Source: Pararhizobium antarcticum (lineage in GTDB: Bacteria; Pseudomonadota; Alphaproteobacteria; Rhizobiales; Rhizobiaceae). From it: a stretch of DNA of 57,309 bases. Shown here piece after piece: positions 1-12,005 of the stretch. The stretch covers positions 1 through 57,309 of the forward strand of contig NZ_LSRP01000086.1 in the NCBI RefSeq assembly GCF_001885585.1. Reading direction: 5' to 3'. The position numbers and the translations under genes were made by a program. The stretch's first letter is position 1. Every line of letters starts with the position of its first letter. The notes beneath the pieces are model-generated. The model ran no database searches. It was not told the DNA's origin and saw only the letters and a list, made by a program, of their open reading frames with translations.

Positions 1-148
1 TAAGAGGACGCTCATTTTCTTCAAAATTAACCGTGATTTTGTATTTATAGTCATAGATGAAATCAAAGTATTGAAAGCTTATGATGCGTATGCACATCAG
101 GCTCACCAGTGTTGCGGCGCCGACTAGGAAAACTTTTTTCAATCGCAT
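1..148 (-). CDS. Small exported/membrane-anchored hypothetical protein (5' part only)
   Basis: An open frame runs from an ATG at 148 off the left edge, giving 49 residues with no stop. It begins MRLKKVFLVGAATLVSLM: a short basic start followed by a hydrophobic segment of about 18 residues, which reads as a signal peptide or membrane anchor. After it come an aromatic stretch (FQYFDFIYDYKYK) and a beta-like segment ending NFEENERPL. The stretch is clearly more AT-rich than its neighbours, which hints at a recent or foreign origin. I do not recognise the family. The gene was too short and too cut to be decided by length, so the call rests on the start, the hydrophobic segment and the uninterrupted frame. 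Confidence 0.55.
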   Translation of the reverse strand, partial: MRLKKVFLVGAATLVSLMCIRIISFQYFDFIYDYKYKITVNFEENERPL

Positions 149-187
149 TGATGCTGTCCTATTAAAGCAGCTTTCGAAAGCGTGACG

Positions 188-217
188 GAAGAAACAGCGA
201 CGTTGCGTCGCTTCTTA
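188..217 (-). terminator. Terminator-like hairpin after the TraB/GumN gene
   Basis: A perfect 7-bp stem (AGCGACG, 196-202, with CGTCGCT, 206-212) with a 3-base loop lies right after the stop codon of the gene that ends at 215. Read on the minus strand it is followed by GTTTCTT, a short T-rich tract. It would end transcription before the small gene at the left edge. Confidence 0.5.
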
Positions 218-1309
218 TTCGGCGGCTGAGATGCGGGTAACCTTAAACCCTTCCTTGCGCAAAAGTTCGATGACACCCTCTTCGCCCGGCAGGTGTAGGG
301 CTCCGACGGCCATGAAAACATTGCCGGTGTCGAGGATCGGCCTGGCGCGTGTCGCCATCACCTCATTGCGATCGATGATGATGCGTTGCTCAAAATCGGC
401 GTAGCCGGCATCGCTATTCGCCGATTTTTTCTCCGCGACAGCTTTCATCATCGGCATGATCATGCCGATCTCGCCCGAGAGATAGAGATCGGTCGTGGTG
501 GACATCACGTCTTCGATGGTGTCGCCCAGCGCCAGCGTCTCGATCAGCGCCTCCAGGTGGAAGGCGATTGGCAGGGCATCCATGGCCTTCAGCTGTTCGA
601 CGAGTGTTTCGAGCCCCTTCAGCGCCTTGCCATTCTGCAGGGCGTCTTCGGCCAGCTTCTTGTCGAGAAAGGATGCGCCGGCGGCCTTGCGGCTCATTTC
701 GCAGGCGGGCAGGGCAACAAAACTGGCAATGATCCACGGCTTCATCTTGGCGACCAGCGTTAGCGGAATGCCGCGCTGCTTCAAATCGGCGGCGAGTTTG
801 TCTTCCTGGGTGTCGTCGAGAAAATCCTGGATCGACTTGCCGTCTGGAAACATCGTCAGGTCCGGCCGCATCATCAGGGCGGCTGCCGCCTTACGATCGT
901 CGACGATCTCGTCGGATTCGACAATGACCGTTGCCGATTGCGCATAGGCCGTTTCTGCCCCCTCGGGCATGGCCAGCACGCGCGGATCAGTGACGTGCAT
1001 GGTGCCGAGCAGGTAGGACGGGGCGATCCCCGTTTTTTCGATCTTCCAGAAGGTGCCCCTGCCGTTCGGAACCGCCGCTGCTTCCTTCTCGAGGGCTGCG
1101 AATTTGGCCGGATCCGAAAGCTTGAGCGCGTCAACGAGGTTGTTGCCGCCGCAGGACGCCTCTTGCGCCTTGGCCGGGGCGACCGAAAACAGCACGGCGA
1201 TCAGGCTGGCGACCAGCGCCACATGCAGGGTGGCGATCAGCCAGAGCAGGCCGTCTCCTACCTTTCCGGCTCTTGCGCGCAGCGTCTGGGCAATCTCTCG
1301 CATCATCAT
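215..1309 (-). CDS. TraB/GumN family protein
   Basis: This is a 364-residue exported protein of the TraB/PrgY/GumN family, whose members resemble Tiki-type metalloproteases; its substrate in rhizobia is not known. Near the N-terminus is a long hydrophobic segment (LIATLHVALVASLIAVLF) ending in an Ala-x-Ala-type site (PAKAQEA), so it is secreted or anchored. The family hallmark follows: a glycine/tyrosine 'YLLGTMHVTDPRV' block with the conserved GT-H motif, and a second near the C-terminus, 'FMAVGALHLPGEEGV', with G-x-x-H. I chose the first of three consecutive ATG codons (1309, 1306, 1303) because GGAG sits about nine bases upstream. It stands alone on the minus strand and is not obviously in an operon with xerC, which ends 110 bases upstream. 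Confidence 0.8.
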   Translation of the reverse strand: MMMREIAQTLRARAGKVGDGLLWLIATLHVALVASLIAVLFSVAPAKAQEASCGGNNLVDALKLSDPAKFAALEKEAAAVPNGRGTFWKIEKTGIAPSYLLGTMHVTDPRVLAMPEGAETAYAQSATVIVESDEIVDDRKAAAALMMRPDLTMFPDGKSIQDFLDDTQEDKLAADLKQRGIPLTLVAKMKPWIIASFVALPACEMSRKAAGASFLDKKLAEDALQNGKALKGLETLVEQLKAMDALPIAFHLEALIETLALGDTIEDVMSTTTDLYLSGEIGMIMPMMKAVAEKKSANSDAGYADFEQRIIIDRNEVMATRARPILDTGNVFMAVGALHLPGEEGVIELLRKEGFKVTRISAAE

Positions 1310-1418
1310 TCCCGTCTCCACGGCGTATTTCGTCACGCCGACCCTAGCGTCGGAAGCTTCACAAGCCCTTTAACGAAGATGGTTAATGCCCGACCCCTTT
1401 CGACGTCAGGCGGCAGTT

Positions 1419-2354
1419 TCAGGCGCGGGGATGCGCCCGGTCGTAGATCTCCAGCAGCCTGGCCGAATCGACGCCGGTATAGACCTGGGTCGTTGACAGG
1501 CTGGCGTGGCCGAGCAGTTCCTGGATGGTGCGCAGGTCGCCGCCACCGGCGAGCAGATGCGTGGCAAAGGAATGCCGCAGCGCATGCGGCGTCGCCGTGT
1601 CTGGCAGTCCGAGTGCGCCGCGCAGTTTCTGCATGTCGCGCTGGATGATGGCCGGCTGCAGCTTGCCGCCGCGGGCACCGCGAAACAGCGGTTCATCGGC
1701 GGCAAGAGAATAGGGGCAGAGTTTCACATAGGCGCGCACGGCGTCGATGGCCGGAGCGATCAACGGCACGATGCGGGTCTTGCCGCCCTTGCCGTTGATC
1801 CGGAGCGCCGTCGGTGTGCCGTCGAAATCGCCGGGTGTCAGGTCGAGCGCCTCGGAGATGCGCAGGCCGCAGCCATAGAGCAAGGTCAGCACCGTCGCAT
1901 TGCGGGTGGCGATCCAGGGCTCGTCGGCCAGTTGCGCTTCGGTGGTCACGACCGTCAGGGCGTCGCGGTCGCTCAGCGGTTTGGGCAGTGATTTCGGCTG
2001 CTTGGGCGAACGCACGGCCGAAGCGCCGGCGGCATTGGCCAGCCCCTTCTTTTCCAGATGGCGCAGGAAGGAACGCAGGCCGGCGAGACCGCGACCAAGG
2101 GTACGCGCACCGGCGCCATCGCGACGTCTGGCCGCGAGGAAACCGCGCAGGTCGCCGGGCCGCAGCGCGTGGATGTCGGAGAGTTTTGCCGGACCTGCAA
2201 GGTGGCCGGTGAGAAATGTCAGGAATTGCCGGCTGTCGCGCTCATAGGCTTCGACTGTCTTGCCTGACAGCCGCCGTTCCTGCGCAAGGCTGTCGAGCCA
2301 GCGTTGCCGCTCGGTCATGAGTTCGGAATTGCCGATCACCAGTAGCGCGTTCAC
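1419..2354 (-). CDS. xerC: Tyrosine recombinase XerC
   Basis: Site-specific recombinase that, with XerD, resolves chromosome dimers at dif. The 311 residues match the family length. The N-terminal SAM-like core-binding domain contains the typical 'RRLSGKTVEAYERD' helix. The catalytic residues are all visible in the C-terminal half: Arg in GCGLRISEAL, Lys in NGKGGKTRI, His and Arg in HALRHSFATHLL, His in LLGHASLS and the nucleophile Tyr in TTQVYTG. The start is a GTG at 2354 with GGAG seven bases upstream; an ATG 12 codons in is a weaker choice. It is divergent from the acyltransferase gene. XerC rather than XerD is chosen from the overall sequence feel and the rhizobial context, so a swap is possible but unlikely. 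Confidence 0.88.
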   Translation of the reverse strand: MNALLVIGNSELMTERQRWLDSLAQERRLSGKTVEAYERDSRQFLTFLTGHLAGPAKLSDIHALRPGDLRGFLAARRRDGAGARTLGRGLAGLRSFLRHLEKKGLANAAGASAVRSPKQPKSLPKPLSDRDALTVVTTEAQLADEPWIATRNATVLTLLYGCGLRISEALDLTPGDFDGTPTALRINGKGGKTRIVPLIAPAIDAVRAYVKLCPYSLAADEPLFRGARGGKLQPAIIQRDMQKLRGALGLPDTATPHALRHSFATHLLAGGGDLRTIQELLGHASLSTTQVYTGVDSARLLEIYDRAHPRA

Positions 2355-2491
2355 ACCATGCTCCGCAGGCTTTGAAATCTCGCCGCCACTGTGGGGTTTC
2401 GATGTTATGTTTTTGCTAACGCCATCTTGGAATCTGTCATGCTTGGATCATATTCAACTGCCATAGCAGGGCAAATGAGGCGGAAAATTTG

Positions 2492-3406
2492 ATGGCAAGA
2501 CGGGATGCGGCTACCGGTTTCGCACATTTCGCAGAAACGATCGCCCTGGTTTCGCAGGGCCAGCCGGGCCATATCGTCGATACGCTGATTGCCGAGCGTG
2601 GCCGCAAGATCGCCGCCCATCCGCTCTGGCCGATGCTGCGGCCGTTCATCTACACGCTGCTCAACTATCGCAAGGCCATCGCGTTTGCCGATCAGGTTTC
2701 CAACCTGCCGGGCTTCCAGGCGTTCGAGCATCTGAGCGGCCTGCTGTCGCTGGATGTTCGCGTGCGCTATGCCGAACGGATTCCGGACAAGGGCGGTTTC
2801 CTGCTGGTCAGCAACCATCCGACCGGCATTGCCGACGGCATTGCCGTGTTCGACCTGTTGAAGACCCGACGCCCGGACATGATGTTCTTTGCCAATCGCG
2901 ATGCCGTGCGGGTCAATCCGCGCTTCGTCGAGATGGTCATTCCGGTCGAATGGCGCGAGGAACACAAGAGCAAGCTGAAGGCCCGCGAGACGTTGCAGGT
3001 GACCAACCGGGCGATCGGCGAGGCGAAGGCGACCGTGCTGTTTCCCTCAGGCCGTATTGCCTACTGGGCCGATGGCCGGCTGAACGAGCGCCCCTGGAAA
3101 ACCTCGGCTGTCGGCTTTGCCCGCAAGTACAATCTGCCGATCCTGCCTGTGCACATGACGGCCCGCAATTCCGGCCTGTTCTACTGGTTTGCCAAATGGT
3201 CGACCGAACTGCGCGACATGACGGTGTTTCACGAACTGCTCAACAAGAAGGGCGACCTCTTCGATTTCACCATCGGCAATCTCATCCCGCCGGAGGCGCT
3301 GGATGGTGATCCAACGGCGGTGACCCGGGCACTCGAGCGGCATACTGTGCATGATCTGGCGCGGGACGGGGATGCGGTGTTCGGGGCATCGACGTCTGCA
3401 GCGTAA
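2492..3406 (+). CDS. PlsC-like 1-acylglycerol-3-phosphate acyltransferase family protein
   Basis: Predicted membrane-associated acyltransferase of 304 residues that would transfer a fatty acyl chain to a glycerolipid or similar acceptor. The diagnostic block is VSNHPTGIADGIAV, a variant of the NH(x4)D catalytic motif with Asn-His and Asp correctly spaced. A second block, TVLFPSGRIAYW, corresponds to the substrate-binding FPEG-type motif but with Ser-Gly in place of Glu-Gly. The ATG at 2492 directly follows an in-frame TTG at 2489; GAGG at 2477-2480 can serve either. It is divergent from xerC and convergent with the aldolase gene. The exact acceptor cannot be read from sequence. Confidence 0.75.
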   Translation: MARRDAATGFAHFAETIALVSQGQPGHIVDTLIAERGRKIAAHPLWPMLRPFIYTLLNYRKAIAFADQVSNLPGFQAFEHLSGLLSLDVRVRYAERIPDKGGFLLVSNHPTGIADGIAVFDLLKTRRPDMMFFANRDAVRVNPRFVEMVIPVEWREEHKSKLKARETLQVTNRAIGEAKATVLFPSGRIAYWADGRLNERPWKTSAVGFARKYNLPILPVHMTARNSGLFYWFAKWSTELRDMTVFHELLNKKGDLFDFTIGNLIPPEALDGDPTAVTRALERHTVHDLARDGDAVFGASTSAA

Positions 3407-3452
3407 GGCCATAGGCCGGACCTGCGCTGCCGCGATAAAAGAAGCAGACAGC

Positions 3453-3483
3453 AAAAAGCCCAGCGATCATCTCGCCGGGCTTC
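3453..3483 (-). terminator. Terminator of the fructose-6-phosphate aldolase gene
   Basis: Two nested stems (GCCC with GGGC, GCGA with TCGC) form a hairpin between 3457 and 3480. On the minus strand it is followed by GGGCTTTTTGC, a run of five T. It lies just after the minus-strand gene that ends at 3510 and also separates it from the convergent acyltransferase gene. Confidence 0.75.
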
Positions 3484-3509
3484 GTTCATTCAGGGCTACC
3501 CAAAAATAA

Positions 3510-4163
3510 TCAGGCGATGTTCTGGCCGGTCTTTGCCCAGTCTGCGAGGAAGGTCGCGAGGCCGGCCTCGGTCAGCGGGTGCTTGACCAGCGCCTTCAGG
3601 GTTGCCGGCGGCGCGGTGATGACGTCGGCGCCGATGAGGGCTGCTTCCTTGACGTGGTTGACCGTGCGGATCGAGGCGGCGAGGATTTCGGTCTCGTAGC
3701 CGTAATTGTCGAAGATCTGGCGGATTTCGCGGATCAGATCCATGCCGTCAAAGGCGATGTCGTCCAGGCGGCCGACGAAGGGCGATACGAAGGTCGCGCC
3801 GGCCTTGGCGGCGAGCAGGGCCTGGTTGGCCGAGAAGCACAGCGTCACATTGGTCTGGTGGCCATCCGAGGTCAGGTTCTTGCAGGCCTTGAGGCCGTCG
3901 AGGGTCAGCGGCAGCTTGATGCAGATATTGTCGGCGATCTTTGCAATGACGGCCGCTTCCTTCATGATCGTGGCGTAATCGGTGGCGGCGACTTCGGCCG
4001 AAACCGGGCCTTCGACGATGCCGCAGATTTCCTTGGTGACTTCAAGAATGTTGCGTCCGGACTTCAGGATCAGGGAAGGATTGGTGGTGACGCCGTCGAC
4101 GAGACCAAGGTCATTCAGTTCCTTGATTTCGTTGACATCGGCTGTATCGACAAAAAATTTCAT
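3510..4163 (-). CDS. fsa: Fructose-6-phosphate aldolase / short transaldolase (MipB/TalC type)
   Basis: Single-domain class I aldolase of 217 residues, the usual length of the MipB/TalC group, much shorter than classical transaldolase. The N-terminus [16 protein letters not shown] carries the conserved Asp, TTNPSLI is the phosphate-side motif, and the Schiff-base lysine is Lys83 in NICIKLPLT. The group contains both true fructose-6-phosphate aldolases and short transaldolases, and the sequence alone does not decide between them. The cytoplasmic role would be in pentose phosphate or dihydroxyacetone metabolism. The start at 4163 has GGGAGAG immediately upstream on the minus strand. It is divergent from priA with an 81-base gap, an arrangement common in rhizobia. 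Confidence 0.88.
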   Translation of the reverse strand: MKFFVDTADVNEIKELNDLGLVDGVTTNPSLILKSGRNILEVTKEICGIVEGPVSAEVAATDYATIMKEAAVIAKIADNICIKLPLTLDGLKACKNLTSDGHQTNVTLCFSANQALLAAKAGATFVSPFVGRLDDIAFDGMDLIREIRQIFDNYGYETEILAASIRTVNHVKEAALIGADVITAPPATLKALVKHPLTEAGLATFLADWAKTGQNIA

Positions 4164-4244
4164 GGCTCTCTCCCTTGGGACGCGCGGGCTGCTTCGATGT
4201 TTCGGGGTTTTCTTTAACGCAATCCGAAGGCAAGGTCACGGGCG

Positions 4245-6449
4245 ATGACAGAAGATTCGATCGATTTGTTCGGGGGCCTACCCGGCCGCCATGTTGTGCC
4301 CGTTCTCGTGCCGATGCCGGCGCCAAAACCCTATTCCTATGCCGTCCCGGAAGGCATGGCGGTCGAGCCCGGCTCGATCGTGCAGGTGCCGCTGGGGCCC
4401 CGACTGGTGCCGGGCGTCGTCTGGGATGGCGCGGATGACGGCGCCGTCGATCCGAAGAAACTGAAGTCCATCGCGCAGGTTTTCGACTGCCCGCCTTTGA
4501 CCCGCGACATGCGCGCCTTCATCGACTGGGTAGCCGCCTATACGCTGTCTCCGCCCGGCCTTGTCGCCCGCATGGCGCTGCGGGCACCAGCGGCGTTTGA
4601 TCAGGAGCCGATGATCGAGGGGCTTCGCCTGACGGAGACAAGGCCGGAGCGCCTGACGCCGGCGCGGTCGCGGGTCATTGCGGCCGCCGACAACGGTTTT
4701 GCCTGGACGCGTTCGGGCCTTGCCCATGCTGCCGGGACCTCGTCCAGTGTCATTGACGGGCTGACGGTGCAGGGCGTGTTCGAGACGATGTTCATGGCGC
4801 CGCCGCCAATCGTTGCCGTGCCGGATCCGGATTATGCCGCGCACCGCCTTGAAGGGCCGCAGAAGCAGGCGGCCGTCGATCTCCTGGACAGCGTTGCCGC
4901 CGGCGGGTTCTCGGTCTCGCTGATCGATGGCATTACCGGATCCGGCAAGACGGAGGTCTATTTCGAGGCGATTGCCGCGACGCTGAAAGCCGGCAGGCAG
5001 GTGCTGATCCTTCTGCCGGAAATCGCGCTGACGGCGAGTTTCCTCGAGCGCTTCCAGGATCGTTTCGGCTCGAAGCCTGCCGAGTGGCATTCCGATCTGG
5101 CCCCCCGGACGCGCGAAAAGGTCTGGCGGCAGGTGACCGAAGGAGGCGTCAAGGTCGTTGCCGGCGCCCGCTCCGCGCTGTTCCTACCGTTCGAGAATCT
5201 CGGCCTGATCATCGTCGACGAGGAGCATGACCCGGCCTACAAGCAGGAAGACCGGGTTTTCTATAATGCCCGTGACATGGCCGTGGTGCGGGCCCGTATC
5301 GCGGATTTTCCGGTGGTTCTGGTGTCTGCGACACCATCCGTCGAAAGCCGCGTCAATGGCGAGATGGGCCGCTACAAGCCGATCCACCTGCCGACCCGTT
5401 TTGGCGATGCGGCCCTGCCGGACCTTGGCCTGGTCGACATGCGCAAGCATCCGCCGGAGCGCGGCGGCTTCCTGTCGCCGGTGCTGCTGAAACATGTCGG
5501 GAAGGCCATCGGGCGCGGCGAGCAGGCGCTTCTGTTCCTCAATCGCCGCGGCTATGCACCCCTGACGCTCTGCCGCGTCTGCGGCCACCGCTTCCAGTGC
5601 CCGGATTGCTCGAGCTGGCTGGTCGAGCACCGGTTTCGCGGCCAGATCCAGTGCCATCAATGCGGTCATGCCGAAAAGACCCCGGAAGCCTGTCCGGAAT
5701 GCGGCACCTTCGATCATCTCGTTGCCTGCGGACCGGGCGTCGAGCGCATTGCGGAAGAGGTGGAGCGGCATTTCCCCGAGGCCCGCACCATCGTCCTGTC
5801 CTCGGACCTGATGGGCGTGAAGCGGCTGCGGCTGGAGCTGGATGCCATCACCCGCGGCGAGGCCGATATCGTCGTCGGCACGCAACTGGTCGCCAAGGGG
5901 CATAATTTTCCGCTGATGACCTTTGTCGGCATCGTCGATGCCGATATCGGGCTGGCCAATGGCGATCCGCGCGCTGCCGAGCGCACCTTCCAGCTGCTGA
6001 GCCAGGTGACGGGCCGGGCCGGGCGGACCGGACTGAAAAGCCTCGGGCTGCTGCAGACCTACCAGCCGCAGCACCCGGTGATGCAGGCGATCGTCTCGGG
6101 CGATTCCGACGCGTTTTATGCGCGCGAAATCCACGAGCGGGAAAAGGCGCTTCTGCCACCATTCGGGCGGCTCGCCTCGCTGATCATTTCAGCCGACAGC
6201 CGGGCGGATGCAGAAGGCCATGCCAGGGCGATGCGGCTTGCTGCGCCGCGCGTCAAGGGCATCAGCCTGCTTGGCCCGGCCGAAGCGCCGCTTGCCCTCA
6301 TTCGCGGCCGCCACCGCTTCCGGCTGCTGGTCCATGGCCGGCGCAACAGCGACATGCAGGCCTTCGTCAAGGTGATGCTGGCTGCCGGGCCGAAAGTGCG
6401 CGGCTCTGTCCAGGTGCAACTGGATATGGATCCGCAGAGTTTTCTCTAG
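4245..6449 (+). CDS. priA: Primosomal protein N' (replication restart helicase PriA)
   Basis: Superfamily 2 DNA helicase that reloads the replisome at stalled forks. The 734 residues show the N-terminal 3'-DNA-binding domain (residues about 15-110), the Walker A motif GITGSGKTE near residue 229, the DEEH box near 324, and a zinc-binding insertion at about 446-490 with paired Cys-x-x-Cys motifs (CRVC, CPDC, CHQC, CPEC). The C-terminal helicase half includes VGTQLVAKGHNFP and QVTGRAGR. Both ends look intact. It lies upstream of the F1 ATP synthase operon, a neighbourhood widely conserved in Rhizobiales, although a 216-base gap and a small gene intervene and no functional link is implied. Confidence 0.97.
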   Translation: MTEDSIDLFGGLPGRHVVPVLVPMPAPKPYSYAVPEGMAVEPGSIVQVPLGPRLVPGVVWDGADDGAVDPKKLKSIAQVFDCPPLTRDMRAFIDWVAAYTLSPPGLVARMALRAPAAFDQEPMIEGLRLTETRPERLTPARSRVIAAADNGFAWTRSGLAHAAGTSSSVIDGLTVQGVFETMFMAPPPIVAVPDPDYAAHRLEGPQKQAAVDLLDSVAAGGFSVSLIDGITGSGKTEVYFEAIAATLKAGRQVLILLPEIALTASFLERFQDRFGSKPAEWHSDLAPRTREKVWRQVTEGGVKVVAGARSALFLPFENLGLIIVDEEHDPAYKQEDRVFYNARDMAVVRARIADFPVVLVSATPSVESRVNGEMGRYKPIHLPTRFGDAALPDLGLVDMRKHPPERGGFLSPVLLKHVGKAIGRGEQALLFLNRRGYAPLTLCRVCGHRFQCPDCSSWLVEHRFRGQIQCHQCGHAEKTPEACPECGTFDHLVACGPGVERIAEEVERHFPEARTIVLSSDLMGVKRLRLELDAITRGEADIVVGTQLVAKGHNFPLMTFVGIVDADIGLANGDPRAAERTFQLLSQVTGRAGRTGLKSLGLLQTYQPQHPVMQAIVSGDSDAFYAREIHEREKALLPPFGRLASLIISADSRADAEGHARAMRLAAPRVKGISLLGPAEAPLALIRGRHRFRLLVHGRRNSDMQAFVKVMLAAGPKVRGSVQVQLDMDPQSFL

Positions 6450-6665
6450 GCGGGAGAGTGCCGATGGCGGGGCGCGGAATGTTGCCGCAGGGGCAATTGT
6501 ATAAGGATGCCGCCTCTCAGCGTCCTTTCGGCGGCTTTCATCCGCAGCCGTCCGGGGCGGTCGATAATTTCGCCGACGCAGAACAAAGGCACCGCCCAGC
6601 CGATTCCCTTTCGTCGCGGGCTGCGCTAAGGCTGGAGCGACGCAGCGCAGGACCAAGAGAGCGGC

Positions 6666-7052
6666 ATGGAATTCTATATCCCGACGGAAACAGGCGAATT
6701 GCTCGCGTTTTGCGCCGCAGCCGTCACGGCCCTGCTGGGTCTCGTCTTTCTGTTTGCGCCCGGCCTTGCCTATCGGGCGCTGGGGATCGACCTTCGGGAA
6801 GGCCGGCGCGGCGGTTATGCCGAGGCGCGCTCGACCATGGGCGGATTTCATCTTGGCATCGGTCTGGCGGCCTTGCTGCTGGCTCAGCCAATGGTCTATC
6901 TGGCGCTCGGCTCGGCCTTTGCGCTTGCGGCATTCGGGCGCATCCTCTCGATGCTGTCGGATGGCGGAAACACCGCGCTCAACTGGGCGCTGGTCAGCCT
7001 GCAGGTGGTGCTTTCCGCCCTGCCGCTGGCCTATGTTTTCGGCTTTATCTAG
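6666..7052 (+). CDS. Small four-helix membrane protein (DUF4345-like)
   Basis: A 128-residue protein made almost entirely of hydrophobic segments: about 12-34, 58-76 (GGFHLGIGLAALLLA), 78-96 and 104-126. A conserved-looking polar block RGGYAEARSTMGGFHLG links the first two. This layout resembles the DUF4345 family of small bacterial inner-membrane proteins of unknown function. The ATG at 6666 is preceded by AGAGAGCGGC. It lies between priA and atpH on the same strand. The 216 bases before it hold no convincing gene or promoter. The family assignment is tentative. Confidence 0.65.
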   Translation: MEFYIPTETGELLAFCAAAVTALLGLVFLFAPGLAYRALGIDLREGRRGGYAEARSTMGGFHLGIGLAALLLAQPMVYLALGSAFALAAFGRILSMLSDGGNTALNWALVSLQVVLSALPLAYVFGFI

Positions 7053-7312
7053 GGGGCGATAACCGGCTGCAGAGCCGGGCGGCGTCAGCACGAACCGCAT
7101 TTTCGGCAAAATTCAGCCTAACGATGCGCAGTTATGACGCATTCATGCGGTTCGCGTGTTGCGAGTCCAGATATCCTATGCTAGACGAACCCGACTTGTG
7201 GGGGAAGCGGGCCGTCCGGCCTGGATATCCTTAAAAATATAGCAACAAATTCAACGCGTTGGGTTTACGGTTTTCCGCAGACGGCGTGATTGAATTAAAA
7301 AGAGAGAAGCTT

Positions 7313-7878
7313 GTGCCCGTGGCAGACACATCCCAGCTTATTTCCGGTGTTGCAGAAAGGTACGCGTCTTCGCTTTTCGATCTCGCGCTTGAAGCGGGCG
7401 CGGTTGAAAGCGTTGGGTCTGATCTGGATGCGTTCCTGCGCATGATCGACGACAGTGCCGATCTGAAGCGTCTCATCGTCAGCCCGGTCTTTTCCGCCGA
7501 CGACCAGTTCAAGGCCATTTCCGCGATCATCGCGAAGGCTGGGATCTCGGGTCTGGTCGGCAATTTCCTGAAGGTCGTCGCGCGCAACCGCCGTCTGTTT
7601 GCGGTTCCCGGAATCGTCAGGTCCTACCGCGCAACCGCGGCCCGTCATCGGGGTGAAATTTCTGCCGAGGTTACCTCGGCCCATGTGCTGTCCGCAGCAC
7701 AGGAAACCGAATTGAAGGCGGCGCTGAAGAGCGTCACCGGCAAAGACGTGACGGTTGCCGTCACTGTCGATCCGTCTATTCTCGGTGGTTTGATCGTCAA
7801 GGTCGGGTCCCGCCAGATTGACACTTCCCTTCGCACAAAGCTCTCGAGCCTTAAGCTTGCACTGAAAGAGGTCGGCTG

Positions 7879-7879
<1 letters not shown>
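7313..7879 (+). CDS. atpH: ATP synthase subunit delta (F1)
   Basis: Peripheral-stalk subunit that ties the F1 head to the membrane sector. The 188 residues match the family: an N-terminal helical domain ([16 protein letters not shown]) and the conserved C-terminal [21 protein letters not shown]. The start is a GTG; two in-frame GTG codons at 7313 and 7319 are candidates, with AGAGAGAAG at 7301-7309. I use 7313 because related proteins commonly begin M-P-V-A-D; 7319 has better spacing to the ribosome site. First gene of atpHAGDC; its TGA overlaps the atpA start by one base (TGATG), so translation is probably coupled. No clear promoter could be assigned in the 260 bases upstream. Confidence 0.93.
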
Positions 7880-9408
<1,529 letters not shown>

Positions 9409-9441
9409 TCGGGTTCCATTTAGGACGAGGACGGATAACGG

Positions 9442-10326
9442 ATGCCTTCACTCAAGGATCTGAAAAACAGGATCGCCTCCGTCAAGGCGACGCAGAAGAT
9501 CACCAAGGCGATGAAAATGGTCGCCGCGGCGAAGCTTCGGCGTGCGCAGGAGGCGGCCGAGGCTGCTCGGCCATATTCGCAGCGGATGAGTGCTGTTCTC
9601 TCGAACATCGCCCAGGCTGTTGGTTCTGACGACAGCGCACCGCGCCTGATGACGGGCACCGGCCGCGATCAGACCCATCTTCTGGTGGTCTGCACGGCAG
9701 AGCGTGGCCTTTGCGGCGGTTTCAATAGCCAGATCGCCCGCTTTGCCCGTGATCACGTGCGAAAGCTTCTGATCGAAGGCAAGACGGTCAAGATCATCTG
9801 CGTCGGCAAGAAGGGTTTCGATATCCTGCGTCGCGAATTCGCCTCGCTGATCATCGATCGTGTCGACCTGCGTGAAGTCAAACGAGTCGGCTTTGAAAAT
9901 GCCGACCAGATTGGCAAGAAGGTCATCGGCCTGTTCGAAAAGGGCGAGTTCGATGTCTGCACGCTGTTCTACTCCGAATTCAAGTCGGTGATCAGCCAGG
10001 TTCCGACGGCCTTGCAGTTGGTGCCGGCAGCCGTTTCGACGGATGTTGCTGCGGCTGACACGGGTGCTGCGGCGATTTATGAATACGAGCCAGATGCGGG
10101 CGAGATCCTTAGCGATCTTATTCCGCGCAACATTTCGGTGCAGGTTTTCCGGGCTCTGCTCGAAAATGTTGCCGGTGAAATGGGTGCCAAGATGAGCGCG
10201 ATGGACAACGCCACGCGCAATGCCGGTGATATGATCAACAAGCTGACGCTGTCCTATAACCGTCAGCGCCAGGCTCAGATCACCAAGGAACTCATTGAAA
10301 TCATTTCGGGCGCGGAAGCGCTCTAA
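9442..10326 (+). CDS. atpG: ATP synthase subunit gamma (F1)
   Basis: Central rotor shaft of F1, 294 residues. Both coiled-coil ends are recognisable: the N-terminal [21 protein letters not shown] and the C-terminal [17 protein letters not shown] followed by [20 protein letters not shown]. The Rossmann-like middle starts at ERGLCGGFN. An alphaproteobacterial loop around residues 195-215 ([20 protein letters not shown]) is present. The ATG is preceded by GGACGAGGACGG. It sits 33 bases after atpA and 24 bases before atpD. Confidence 0.98.
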   Translation: MPSLKDLKNRIASVKATQKITKAMKMVAAAKLRRAQEAAEAARPYSQRMSAVLSNIAQAVGSDDSAPRLMTGTGRDQTHLLVVCTAERGLCGGFNSQIARFARDHVRKLLIEGKTVKIICVGKKGFDILRREFASLIIDRVDLREVKRVGFENADQIGKKVIGLFEKGEFDVCTLFYSEFKSVISQVPTALQLVPAAVSTDVAAADTGAAAIYEYEPDAGEILSDLIPRNISVQVFRALLENVAGEMGAKMSAMDNATRNAGDMINKLTLSYNRQRQAQITKELIEIISGAEAL

Positions 10327-11874
<1,548 letters not shown>

Positions 11875-11875
11875 T

Positions 11876-11984
11876 TTGACGTTGGTCATGGGCGTACCGC
11901 GCCCGTGGCCGTCAAGCGTTGCAATGAAACCTCCGTTTGTGTTGCATCGAATGGACTTATCTGCCGGCATCTTCAGGCCGGCAG
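11876..11984 (+). other. Two hairpins in the atpD-atpC intercistronic region
   Basis: The first hairpin pairs 11884-11894 with 11900-11910 (11 bp, two G-U pairs) and is extended by an outer 5-bp stem, TTGAC 11876-11880 with GTCAA 11911-11915. The second is a perfect 8-bp stem, CTGCCGGC 11961-11968 with GCCGGCAG 11977-11984, ending five bases before the atpC ribosome site at 11989-11996. Neither has a T-tract, so they do not look like ordinary terminators. They may mark RNA processing or lower the translation of epsilon. Confidence 0.6.
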
Positions 11985-12005
11985 CGCCAAAAGAAGCGAA
12001 TGATC

